Under the pieces are notes generated by a model. It saw only the letters and a list, made by a program, of their open reading frames with translations, was not told where the DNA came from and searched no databases. Below, one piece after another: positions 1-5,767 of a stretch of 5,767 bases of DNA. Each line of letters begins with the position of its first letter. Within the stretch, counting starts at the first letter, position 1. Source of the DNA: Chryseobacterium sp. (GTDB taxonomy: Bacteria > Bacteroidota > Bacteroidia > Flavobacteriales > Weeksellaceae); assembly GCA_017989575.1 (NCBI GenBank), contig JAGNPP010000171.1, positions 1 to 5,767 on the forward strand, given 5' to 3'. The position numbers and the translations under genes are program-made.

Positions 1-218
1 GTAAATCCGAAACTTCAAAACCCGATTTGATTTTAACTAACGGAACTGTCAGAATGGAAGGAAGTGGCGGAAATCACACCATCATTTTCAAAAAAGGAGA
101 ATACAATTATGAGATTTACAGAGGAATTATCGGCGAAAAAGACGTACAGGAAATCTCATTGACTGTCGAACAAAAAGGTAAAACAATCCTACAGCAAGAT
201 GGAAAATTATTAGAATAA
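1..218 (+). CDS. C-terminal end of an unrecognised protein (5' end outside window)
   Basis: The reading frame is open from the first complete codon (position 3) to a TAA at 216-218, giving 71 residues with no stop upstream, so the gene begins outside the window. A TTG at 27 and an ATG inside the frame could be read as starts, but neither has a convincing leader and the frame continues past both. The tail is polar and looks beta-rich, with alternating stretches such as HTIIFKKGEYNYEIY and ISLTVEQKGKTILQQDGK. I see no signal peptide, membrane segment, cysteine pair or catalytic motif in this part. I do not recognise the family and assign no function. The gene converges on pckA, and a hairpin terminator begins four bases after its stop codon. 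That the end is a real gene is supported by this terminator and by the absence of any better frame on either strand here. Confidence 0.6.
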   Translation, partial: KSETSKPDLILTNGTVRMEGSGGNHTIIFKKGEYNYEIYRGIIGEKDVQEISLTVEQKGKTILQQDGKLLE

Positions 219-221
219 AAA

Positions 222-246
222 AAACGCTTCCGAATTGGAAGCGTTT
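222..246. terminator. Bidirectional intrinsic terminator between convergent genes
   Basis: A perfect 10-bp stem (AAACGCTTCC at 222-231 with GGAAGCGTTT at 237-246) encloses a 5-base loop, GAATT. Eight consecutive A residues at 217-224 lie on the left side. On the minus strand, which carries pckA, they read as an eight-T tract at and after the stem, the classical form of an intrinsic terminator. On the + strand the tail is only TTT followed by mixed AT-rich sequence, so termination of the upstream + gene is probably weaker. The A-run overlaps the TAA of the + gene. The stem lies 23 bases beyond the pckA stop codon. Confidence 0.88.
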
Positions 247-269
247 AGTCTTTAACAATTATTTTAAAA

Positions 270-1883
270 TTAATCTTGATGAACTTCTGACAAAACCGGA
301 CCAGAAGAAATCAGTTCACGCGCTTCGTCGTTATCGGCAAATTGCTCAAAATATTTGATGTATTTTTTTGCCAGATCTTTCGCTTTTTTCTCCCAATCAG
401 AATTATTCTCATAAGTATCTCTTGGGTCCAAAATATGTTCGGAAACATTCGGAAGAGAAGTTGGGAATTCCAAATTCATAATCGGAACGTGGTCTGTTTC
501 TGCTTTATCAATGCTTCCGTCAATGATTGCATCGATGATTGCTCTTGTATCTTTCAAAGAAATCCTTTTGCCCGTTCCGTTCCAGCCAGTGTTTACCAAA
601 TAAGCTTTCGCATTGTGTTCCTTCATTTTACCAATCAAAGTTTTGGAATACATCGTTGGATGAAGTGTCAAAAATGCCTCACCAAATGCTGGAGAAAAAG
701 ATGGCGTTGGCTCTGTAATTCCGCGTTCTGTTCCCGCTAATTTGGAAGTATAACCACAAAGGAAATGATATTGCGCTTGGCATTCTGTCAAAATAGAAAC
801 AGGAGGCAAAACTCCGAAAGCATCGGCTGATAAATAAATGATTTTGCTTGCGTGACCAGCTTTAGAAGGTAAAACAATCTTGCTAATGTGATAAATTGGA
901 TAAGAAACTCTCGTGTTTTCTGTGATAGATCCGTCGGTATAATCTACATTTCCTTCATCATCCGTAATTACATTTTCCAAAAGTGCATCTCTTCTGATCG
1001 CTCCATAGATATCCGGTTCTTTTTCTTTACTAAGGTCAATCACTTTTGCATAACAACCACCTTCGTAATTGAAAACGCCATTGTTGTCCCAACCGTGTTC
1101 ATCGTCACCTATCAAATATCTTTTTGGATCTGCCGAAAGTGTCGTTTTTCCAGTTCCAGAAAGTCCGAAGAAAACGGCAACATCGCCTTTCTCACCTACG
1201 TTTGCGGAACAATGCATTGAAGCCATTCCTTTCAGTGGAAGGTAATAATTCATAATCGCGAACATTCCTTTTTTCATTTCACCGCCGTACCAAGTTCCGC
1301 CGATGATCTGCATTTTTTTCGTCAAATCAAACATTACGAAAACCTCAGAATTGAGTCCGTGTTGTTCCCAATTTGGATTCACAGATTCGGAAGAATTGAT
1401 GACCACAAAATCTGGTTCACCATAATTTTGAAGGTCATAATTGGAAGGACGGATGAACATATTCATCACAAAATGCGCTTGCCAAGCCACTTTGGTAATG
1501 AATCTTACTTTCAATCTTGTGTCTTCGTTGGAACCACAATAGGTATCCACAACATAAAGTTTTTCGTTTGAAAGATCATTGGTCACAATATCTTTTAACT
1601 CATCAAAAATCTCTACAGAAGTTGGTCTGTTGATGGTTCCATCCCACCAGATCGTATCTTTTGTAACGCTGTCGTTCACAATGTAGCGGTCTTTTGGAGA
1701 TCTGCCGGTAAAAATCCCGGTTTTTACAGCTACAGCACCAGATTTTGTCAAAATTCCTTTTGCAAAACCAGAATTGCTTGGATTCATCTCTGCCTGGAAA
1801 ATTTCTTCGTAAGTGGGATTGTGAATGATTTCTTTGACGTCAAAAATACCTTGACGCTCGAGATAAGATTTTAACTTGTCCAT
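270..1883 (-). CDS. pckA: Phosphoenolpyruvate carboxykinase (ATP)
   Basis: This cytosolic enzyme catalyses oxaloacetate + ATP to PEP + CO2 + ADP, the first committed step of gluconeogenesis; in some bacteria it runs in reverse as a CO2-fixing step. The protein is complete at 537 residues (E. coli PckA has 540). Visible motifs in order are: TGRSPKD with substrate-binding Arg61; GEMKKG with metal-binding Lys205; MHCSANVG with His224; the kinase-1a P-loop GLSGTGKTT at 240-248 with Lys246; the kinase-2 metal site GDDEHGW at 259-265 with Asp261; and ENTRVSYP with Arg325. All are offset by a constant 8 from the E. coli residues after the first motif, so no catalytic residue is missing. The ATG at 1881-1883 is chosen because it gives the expected length and lies behind an A-rich leader; there is no Shine-Dalgarno, as is normal in this phylum. 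The gene has its own promoter and terminator, so it is probably transcribed alone. Confidence 0.98.
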   Translation of the reverse strand: MDKLKSYLERQGIFDVKEIIHNPTYEEIFQAEMNPSNSGFAKGILTKSGAVAVKTGIFTGRSPKDRYIVNDSVTKDTIWWDGTINRPTSVEIFDELKDIVTNDLSNEKLYVVDTYCGSNEDTRLKVRFITKVAWQAHFVMNMFIRPSNYDLQNYGEPDFVVINSSESVNPNWEQHGLNSEVFVMFDLTKKMQIIGGTWYGGEMKKGMFAIMNYYLPLKGMASMHCSANVGEKGDVAVFFGLSGTGKTTLSADPKRYLIGDDEHGWDNNGVFNYEGGCYAKVIDLSKEKEPDIYGAIRRDALLENVITDDEGNVDYTDGSITENTRVSYPIYHISKIVLPSKAGHASKIIYLSADAFGVLPPVSILTECQAQYHFLCGYTSKLAGTERGITEPTPSFSPAFGEAFLTLHPTMYSKTLIGKMKEHNAKAYLVNTGWNGTGKRISLKDTRAIIDAIIDGSIDKAETDHVPIMNLEFPTSLPNVSEHILDPRDTYENNSDWEKKAKDLAKKYIKYFEQFADNDEARELISSGPVLSEVHQD

Positions 1884-1917
1884 TTTTAATTTTTTTTGAA
1901 GATTAAAGGTGTTGCGA

Positions 1918-1947
1918 CAAATGTAAAAATATCAGCCAATTATCAAA
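1918..1947 (-). promoter_or_regulatory. Bacteroidota-type promoter of pckA
   Basis: On the minus strand, TTTG (complement of 1944-1947) is followed after exactly 18 bases by TACATTTG (complement of 1918-1925). This is a full match to the TAnnTTTG -7 element and the TTTG/TTG -33 element described for Bacteroides and Flavobacterium sigma factor. The 18-base spacer lies within the 17-23 range reported for flavobacteria, though slightly shorter than the usual Bacteroides spacing. A transcript starting a few bases after the -7 box would have a leader of roughly 28-30 bases before the pckA ATG. No operator palindrome is obvious next to it. Confidence 0.72.
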
Positions 1948-1990
1948 GTTTTTATAAAATGACTTTCATCAGTTTAATAAAAATTTACAA

Positions 1991-2013
1991 TTAATTAATA
2001 ATCAATTAATTAA
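1991..2013. repeat. AT-only palindrome spanning the GHMP kinase stop codon
   Basis: TTAATTAAT at 1991-1999 is the exact reverse complement of ATTAATTAA at 2005-2013, leaving a 5-base spacer. The TGA stop of the GHMP kinase (complement of 2002-2004) lies inside the spacer. All nine stem pairs are A-T, so the hairpin would be weak, and the tail on the minus strand (TTGTAAATTTTTATT) is only moderately T-rich. It may act as a poor terminator for the fabD-kinase transcript, or it may simply reflect the base composition. No better terminator for that transcript is visible between 1948 and 2001. Confidence 0.35.
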
Positions 2014-2904
2014 CTCACTCCAAGAGAAGATTTTCGAAAAACCAAGCTTTTTAAAATAGCTTTCATAATCTCCAAATTTGGATGCAAGAACGAAATCTCC
2101 ACCCCAAGCTCCCAAACTTTTGACAAAGCTGGGACAATTTTGGAAATATTTTTCTTTCACGGTTGGGATTCCGAGAAAATCGGACAGTTTTTGCTCGTGA
2201 ATGGTCATCAATTGTGAAAATTCTTCCAAATTCTGGCTGTTTACAATCTTTTCGGTTAATTTAGAATAGTCATTGATTAATTCCGTTGAAGTTGGCTTTG
2301 ACTTGTAATGAGAAATTCCTTCCCGCGTATCCTGTTTTTGATTGAGATGAATGAAAATCAGCTCGTCTTTAAAACTAGGATCGAAATTAATTTTATGATA
2401 AGTTCTCTCGGGAAATCGACTGTAGAGAACTGCAGACTTTTCTTTGGCAACAGCAACATCGTAACCGCTTCCGCCGAGGCTTTCTTCATTCAAAATAAAT
2501 GCATCAATGTCTGCCCATTCTGCCAAGTTGCTCATCAAAGTAGAACTGCTTCCAAGCCCGAAATCGGATGGAAATTGAAGATTTGTTTTTAAGTGATAAG
2601 AGATATTATTTTTGAATTTTGTCTCAGAAAGGTTCTGAACATTTTTGAGAACCTTAAGAATAAATTCTGTGGCTTTTTGATTATTGGTTTCTTGGATTTC
2701 CCAATTTCTATAATCAATCTTTGCATCTAACCATAATTGGTTTTGATGATAAGCCTGCCAATGAATCAATGTTTTTTGGTCGATATTTTCAGTAAAAAAA
2801 AGCTCTTGTCCTAGCTTTGTGGGAACAGCGAGAACAAGAGCACCATCAACAGCAACATATTCTGAGGTCAGCATCAGCTTTCCGGGTGAAAATATCCTGT
2901 TCAT
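2002..2904 (-). CDS. GHMP-superfamily kinase, GYDIA type, phosphomevalonate-kinase-like
   Basis: This is a predicted cytosolic ATP-dependent small-molecule kinase of 300 residues. The three GHMP signatures are present in order: motif 1, SPGKLMLTSEYVAVDG (residues 6-21, with Lys9 and Glu15); motif 2, the ATP-binding loop FGLGSSST (115-122); and motif 3, GAWGGDFVLA (265-274). Between them, GGSGYDVA (144-151) carries Asp149, the position of the catalytic Asp in mevalonate and phosphomevalonate kinases. Motif 1, the GSGxD block and the GGD of motif 3 look most like phosphomevalonate kinase, but the protein is shorter than typical PMKs and has Trp267 where PMKs have Gly. In Bacteroidota this group is known as GYDIA-family GHMP kinases, and its substrate is not fixed by sequence. 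The start ATG at 2902-2904 lies 43 bases after the fabD stop with only an A/T-rich leader, so the two genes are probably co-transcribed. I am sure of the superfamily and unsure of the substrate. Confidence 0.9.
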   Translation of the reverse strand: MNRIFSPGKLMLTSEYVAVDGALVLAVPTKLGQELFFTENIDQKTLIHWQAYHQNQLWLDAKIDYRNWEIQETNNQKATEFILKVLKNVQNLSETKFKNNISYHLKTNLQFPSDFGLGSSSTLMSNLAEWADIDAFILNEESLGGSGYDVAVAKEKSAVLYSRFPERTYHKINFDPSFKDELIFIHLNQKQDTREGISHYKSKPTSTELINDYSKLTEKIVNSQNLEEFSQLMTIHEQKLSDFLGIPTVKEKYFQNCPSFVKSLGAWGGDFVLASKFGDYESYFKKLGFSKIFSWSELIN

Positions 2905-2947
2905 TTATGGAAATTTTTATTTAATTAATTTTCAAATCAGTCGAATT

Positions 2948-3823
2948 TTACATCGCTGAAGATGCAGAAACTTCAGAATTGATTTTCTTGATCAAACCTT
3001 GAAGCGTTTTTCCGGGGCCAACTTCTACGAAGTTACTTGCACCGTCTTTTATCATATTTTGCACACTTTGTGTCCATTTTACAGGACCTGTCAATTGCGC
3101 AATCAGATTTTTCTTAATTTCATCTGGGTTAGAAACCGCAGTTGTCGTGATGTTTTGATAAACCGGAATTGTCGCTTTACGGAAATTAGTTTTTTCAATC
3201 GCCGCAGCCAATCTTTCTTGCGCCGGCATCATCAAAGGTGAATGAAAAGCGCCATTTACAGGCAAGATCAAAGCTCTTTTTGCACCAGCAGCTTTCAAAG
3301 CTTCACAAGCTTTTTCTACAGACGTGGTTTCACCAGAAATTACCAATTGCCCAGGACAGTTGTAATTCGCAGGAACCACAATTCCTTCGATTGCCGCACA
3401 AATCTCTTCCACTTTGGAATCTTCCAAACCGAGAATTGCAGCCATAGAACTTGGATTGATGTCGCAAGCCATTTGCATTGCCTGAGCTCTTTCGTAAACC
3501 AACTTCAGTCCGTCTTCGAAAGACAAAACGCCATTGGCAACCAAAGCGGAAAATTCTCCCAAAGAATGTCCTGCAACCATTTCTGCGCCCAAACCATTGG
3601 CAACTTTTACCGCCGCAACAGAGTGTAGGAAAATCGCAGGTTGGGTAACGCTCGTTTTTTTAAGGTCTTCGTCTGTCCCATTGAACATAATTGAAACAAG
3701 GTCGAAACCGAGAATCTCATTGGCAGAATCCATCAAGTCTTTCACATCTCTTCGGGAATCGTACAATTCTTTTCCCATTCCTACATATTGTGAACCCTGA
3801 CCAGGAAATACAAGTGCTTTCAT
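2948..3823 (-). CDS. fabD: Malonyl-CoA:acyl carrier protein transacylase
   Basis: FabD moves the malonyl group from CoA to acyl carrier protein, providing the extender unit for type II fatty acid synthesis in the cytosol. The protein is complete at 291 residues, against 309 in E. coli. The N-terminal FPGQGSQ oxyanion motif lies at 6-12. The nucleophile elbow GHSLGE is at 85-90 with catalytic Ser87. Arg112 in YERAQAM binds the malonyl carboxylate, His194 in AFHS completes the catalytic pair, and Gln243 precedes the conserved TGPVKW. The C-terminal VEVGPGKTLQGLIKK (266-280) is also typical. The ATG at 3821-3823 puts GQGSQ at the expected distance from the N-terminus; it has no Shine-Dalgarno and an A/T-rich leader. 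I find no full TAnnTTTG promoter in the 203 bases upstream, so it may be transcribed from the LysM gene or from a weaker promoter. A hairpin sits 18 bases before the start. The other fab genes are not in this window. Confidence 0.97.
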   Translation of the reverse strand: MKALVFPGQGSQYVGMGKELYDSRRDVKDLMDSANEILGFDLVSIMFNGTDEDLKKTSVTQPAIFLHSVAAVKVANGLGAEMVAGHSLGEFSALVANGVLSFEDGLKLVYERAQAMQMACDINPSSMAAILGLEDSKVEEICAAIEGIVVPANYNCPGQLVISGETTSVEKACEALKAAGAKRALILPVNGAFHSPLMMPAQERLAAAIEKTNFRKATIPVYQNITTTAVSNPDEIKKNLIAQLTGPVKWTQSVQNMIKDGASNFVEVGPGKTLQGLIKKINSEVSASSAM

Positions 3824-3841
3824 ATATTTTTATAAATGATG

Positions 3842-3872
3842 ACTGATGAATGATAAATGATTATTCATCAGT
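3842..3872. repeat. Perfect hairpin just upstream of fabD
   Basis: ACTGATGAAT (3842-3851) pairs exactly with ATTCATCAGT (3863-3872). A G-T pair and two further A-T pairs extend the stem to 13 bp around a 5-base loop (3855-3859). In a fabD transcript starting upstream, the stem would end 18 bases before the ATG, leaving an unpaired A/U-rich stretch for ribosome entry. Neither side carries a long T-tract directly after the stem, so it does not look like an ordinary terminator. Its left arm is also the left inverted end of the larger element. Confidence 0.6.
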
Positions 3873-3901
3873 GTTTTAAATTTTATTCTTAATTTTTGGA
3901 A

Positions 3902-3973
3902 CACAAAGTCCACAAAGTTTTTTTTTAACTACTAAATGTTTTTAAGTTCACAAAGGCGTAAAACTTAACAAAG
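3902..3973. repeat. Cluster of CACAAAG heptamers
   Basis: CACAAAG occurs at 3902-3908, 3911-3917 and 3949-3955, and a degenerate copy, AACAAAG, at 3967-3973. A nine-T run (3918-3926) follows the second copy. TTAAGTT at 3942-3948 and AACTTAA at 3962-3968 form a 7-bp inverted repeat around the third copy. The spacing is irregular, so this is not a tandem array or CRISPR. Read on the minus strand, CTTTG resembles the end of the -7 box, but none of the copies has the TA needed at the right position, so I do not call a promoter. Confidence 0.5.
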
Positions 3974-3977
3974 ATTG

Positions 3978-4010
3978 GATGAATGAATCCTGAATCACTT
4001 ATCATTCATC
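3978..4010. repeat. Inverted repeat just downstream of the LysM gene
   Basis: GATGAATGA (3978-3986) is the exact reverse complement of TCATTCATC (4002-4010), giving a 9-bp stem with a 15-base loop. It begins 16 bases after the stop codon of the LysM gene on the minus strand. No T-tract follows the stem in that direction, so an intrinsic terminator is not supported, although the hairpin could stabilise the 3' end of the message. Its right arm is the right inverted end of the surrounding element. Confidence 0.5.
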
Positions 4011-4026
4011 GCTTATCAACTATAAT

Positions 4027-5767
4027 CTACTGCATTAATCTTACAACTCTGTAACCATTGTTGATGTATGCACCGTTTGGTTTTGCTTTTACAAATTCGA
4101 ATTTTGTTGCAAGTTGCGTTTGTGATTTTCCAATTTGTTTGAAGATCTCGCCTTTTTTGTTTTCTCGCGTCAGCATATCGTTCATCACATCAAATCCAAT
4201 TACAGCATATTTTGATGGTGATTTGCAATATTTTGCTTTATAATCTGCAAGAACTTGTTTTTCGAAATCGCCATCGTAATTGATTTTTCTGTCCATTAGA
4301 TAAACCAAACTTGCTTTTGAAAGATCATCTACATTTTTCTCAAAACTTGGATTGTAGAACATACTGAATGCTTTTACGCCTTCGGTTTGTTTTCCAAGGT
4401 TGATGATTTTTGAAGCAAAAGCACTTCCTGCAGACTCATCATCATCAGCCAAAACTGCGATCACAGGAACAGATTGTCCCGTCATCATATTGTTCTCTAA
4501 CTGAATTTCGTTTGATGAATTTACAATAACGATATTAGCCTTAGACAAAGATTTCTCCAAACCAACTTTTATTGCGTTTGCATTGGCTTTGGAATTATCT
4601 GCAACAATATAGATTTTTTGATCTTTATAAACCTGAGAAACTTCTTTCACAATTCTGTCTGAATAAACAGAATTTTCGGTTTCGATAATAATCAAATTAC
4701 TATAATCAAAAAGGTCTTCTGAGTTGGCAAAAGGCGCAACCACAGGAATCTTTTTATCATTCACAAATCTAAGAACTTCCAAAACACTCGATTTGAAAAA
4801 AGGCCCAACTATCAAATCCGTATTGTCCGGATTGATTTGCGAAAGGCTATTTTTGAAAGTCGTTTCGTTTCCTGCATCCACCACTTTGATGTCCAGTTTT
4901 TGTCCCGTCTTTGCATTTCTTTCAGCCGCCAATTTAGCGCCTGTCAAAAAATCCATAGACAGCGTTCTGTACTTCGCGTCGTTGGCATCAAAACCGAAAG
5001 GCAACATCAAAACAACACTCAAAACATCGCCACTTTTTTTGGAATACATTGGATCTTGCTTCTTGATTTTCAAAGTCATTCCAGCTTTCAAACCATCGGA
5101 AAGATTTGGATTTAATGCAATCATTTGATCCAAAGTCACGTTGAATCTGTTCATAATGCTGAACATCGTGTCGCCACTTTGAACGGAATATGTCACAAAA
5201 TCGTCTTCCGTGAAAGTCGATGTTGCGGTGTAGGTCACATTGGAAGCTGTGTTTTGAGAACTCACTGTTTTCGTCACTGGAGCCGATGTTGTCGTACTTT
5301 GGGAATTATCTTCAACCTTGATAGAATTGGAAGAACTAGCCACAGAATCTGAACCAGAAACTCTAATCGCTTCACCAGGTTTCAAGCCTGCGGATTCCAA
5401 ACCTGGATTCAGAGCAAACAACTGCTTCTGAGTCAAGTTGAATTGTCTAGAGATTTTGTAATAATTATCTTTTGCCTGCACCACGTACAAACCTTTGTCT
5501 TGAGAAGCGGGTTCAGTTTTAGTCACTGTTTTTACTTCGGCAGGTTTTTCTGTCGTAGTCGTTGTTGTAGTTTGAACAACTGCTGTTGGTGTAGAATCAG
5601 CATATTTCTCAATATTCTCTAAAGGCAAAATGATCTTATCGCCAATTTTGGTGTGAGAATCCAAATCTGGGTTTAGTTTTCTAAGATCTGCTTCAGAGAT
5701 TTTATATTGTTTTGTAATGCCGTAGATGGTTTGCTTTGGTTGCAAATTAATGAAACCAGTTTTTCCA
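4027..5767 (-). CDS. LysM-repeat protein with C-terminal type 1 periplasmic-binding fold (N-terminus outside window)
   Basis: The frame runs from the TAG at 4027-4029 to the right edge without a stop, so the N-terminus, including any signal peptide, is missing. Numbering from the TTG at 5745 gives 572 residues. Three LysM domains are visible: about 1-41 (TIYGITKQYKIS, LNPDL, GDKIILP), 87-130 (VVQAKDNYYKISRQFNLT, LNPGL, GEAIRV) and 184-228 (YSVQSGDTMFSIMNRFNVT, LNPNL, GMTLKI). Ser/Thr-rich linkers at 50-82 and 131-178 separate them. From about 240 the protein resembles a type 1 periplasmic-binding fold of the Leu/Ile/Val-binding class: VVLMLPF, DFLTGAKLAAE, DLIVGPFFKSS, IPVVAPFANS, KIYIVADNSKAN and VIGFDVMNDM. 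LysM domains usually bind peptidoglycan, so the protein should lie in the periplasm or envelope. No ABC permease or ATPase gene is adjacent, so a role in sensing or in regulating wall enzymes (compare the LpoA binding fold) is as plausible as transport. The ligand is unknown. Confidence 0.88.
   Translation of the reverse strand, partial: GKTGFINLQPKQTIYGITKQYKISEADLRKLNPDLDSHTKIGDKIILPLENIEKYADSTPTAVVQTTTTTTTEKPAEVKTVTKTEPASQDKGLYVVQAKDNYYKISRQFNLTQKQLFALNPGLESAGLKPGEAIRVSGSDSVASSSNSIKVEDNSQSTTTSAPVTKTVSSQNTASNVTYTATSTFTEDDFVTYSVQSGDTMFSIMNRFNVTLDQMIALNPNLSDGLKAGMTLKIKKQDPMYSKKSGDVLSVVLMLPFGFDANDAKYRTLSMDFLTGAKLAAERNAKTGQKLDIKVVDAGNETTFKNSLSQINPDNTDLIVGPFFKSSVLEVLRFVNDKKIPVVAPFANSEDLFDYSNLIIIETENSVYSDRIVKEVSQVYKDQKIYIVADNSKANANAIKVGLEKSLSKANIVIVNSSNEIQLENNMMTGQSVPVIAVLADDDESAGSAFASKIINLGKQTEGVKAFSMFYNPSFEKNVDDLSKASLVYLMDRKINYDGDFEKQVLADYKAKYCKSPSKYAVIGFDVMNDMLTRENKKGEIFKQIGKSQTQLATKFEFVKAKPNGAYINNGYRVVRLMQ

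Larger units (their letters stand above)
3837..4018. repeat. Inverted-repeat-bounded intergenic element (MITE-like)
   Basis: A 26-base segment at 3837-3862 recurs in inverted orientation at 3993-4018 with 22 matches. The inner 18 bases match at 17 (GATGAATGATAAATGATT against GATGAATGATAAGTGATT). The ends enclose 130 bases with no credible coding frame but several CACAAAG copies. The element fills nearly the whole gap between fabD and the LysM gene. The pentamer TATAA occurs just outside each end (3831-3835 and 4021-4025), but in such AT-rich sequence this is weak evidence for a target duplication. From general familiarity, short intergenic repeats of this kind are common in Chryseobacterium-like genomes; whether this one is multicopy cannot be seen here. 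Confidence 0.55.

Noticed and set aside
27..29. TTG as the start codon of the left-hand + gene
   Set aside because: The frame is open back to position 3 with no stop, so this is more likely the C-terminal end of a longer gene than a 63-residue protein.
342..1571. Several open frames on the + strand opposite pckA
   Set aside because: They are antisense to a full-length, motif-complete enzyme, have compositions unlike natural proteins (rich in Cys, Phe, Ile, Arg), and show no leader or domain.
2918..2945. Separate promoter for the GHMP kinase in the gap after fabD
   Set aside because: The best candidate, CTGATTTG on the minus strand, misses the TA of the -7 box and has no -33 element; co-transcription with fabD is simpler.
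2999..3800. Overlapping + strand open frames opposite fabD
   Set aside because: They are mutually overlapping, biased in composition and without recognisable motifs; they are shadows of the fabD coding sequence.
3902..3973. CRISPR-like array from repeated CACAAAG
   Set aside because: The repeats are only 7 bases with irregular gaps and no spacers of uniform length, and there are no cas genes.
3965..3979. fabD promoter with AATCTTTG as the -7 box on the minus strand
   Set aside because: It lacks the first T of TAnnTTTG and has no TTG 17-23 bases upstream.
3978..4010. Intrinsic terminator of the LysM gene
   Set aside because: The stem is only 9 bp with a 15-base loop and no T-tract follows on the minus strand.
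4724..5352. + strand open frames opposite the LysM gene
   Set aside because: They lie antisense to conserved LysM and binding-fold segments and carry no domain or plausible translation leader.
5743..5745. TTG as the start codon of the LysM protein
   Set aside because: The frame stays open upstream to the window edge (GKTGFINLQPKQTIYGI), and the first LysM domain would be cut at its beginning, so the real start is outside the window.

Overview
The window looks like chromosomal DNA from a member of the Flavobacteriia (Bacteroidota), most likely a Chryseobacterium-like organism. It is AT-rich. The start codons that are visible lack Shine-Dalgarno sequences and sit behind A/T-rich leaders. The pckA gene has a promoter of the Bacteroidota type (TTTG, 18-base spacer, TAnnTTTG). 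The gene set also fits: ATP-type PEP carboxykinase, a GYDIA-type GHMP kinase, FabD, and a LysM/periplasmic-binding-fold fusion. The genus is an inference from these features; no database search was made.

Layout, left to right. (1) The 3' end of an unrecognised + strand gene (to 218) runs head-on into pckA. A strong hairpin between them (222-246) serves as a shared terminator, and its U-tract for pckA overlaps the stop codon of the + strand gene. (2) pckA (270-1883, minus) is complete and carries every catalytic motif checked. Its own promoter lies at 1918-1947. (3) A GHMP-superfamily kinase (2002-2904, minus) and fabD (2948-3823, minus) are only 43 bases apart and probably form one transcript. 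(4) A 203-base non-coding gap (3824-4026) contains a compact repeat structure. Inverted ends of about 26 bases (22 matching) enclose a core with several CACAAAG copies, which resembles a small dispersed or MITE-like intergenic element. (5) The C-terminal part of a large secreted or envelope protein (4027 to the right edge, minus) has three LysM domains joined by Ser/Thr-rich linkers to a type 1 periplasmic-binding-protein fold.

Functionally this is mostly central metabolism and envelope biology. PckA interconverts oxaloacetate and PEP, FabD supplies malonyl-ACP for fatty acid synthesis, and the GHMP kinase is probably a small-molecule kinase related to phosphomevalonate kinase. The LysM protein is probably anchored to peptidoglycan. 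I see no defence system, phage, CRISPR array, tRNA or rRNA. The parts most worth a second look are the inverted-repeat element upstream of fabD, the PMK-like kinase with an altered glycine loop, and the architecture and possible O-glycosylation sites of the LysM fusion.
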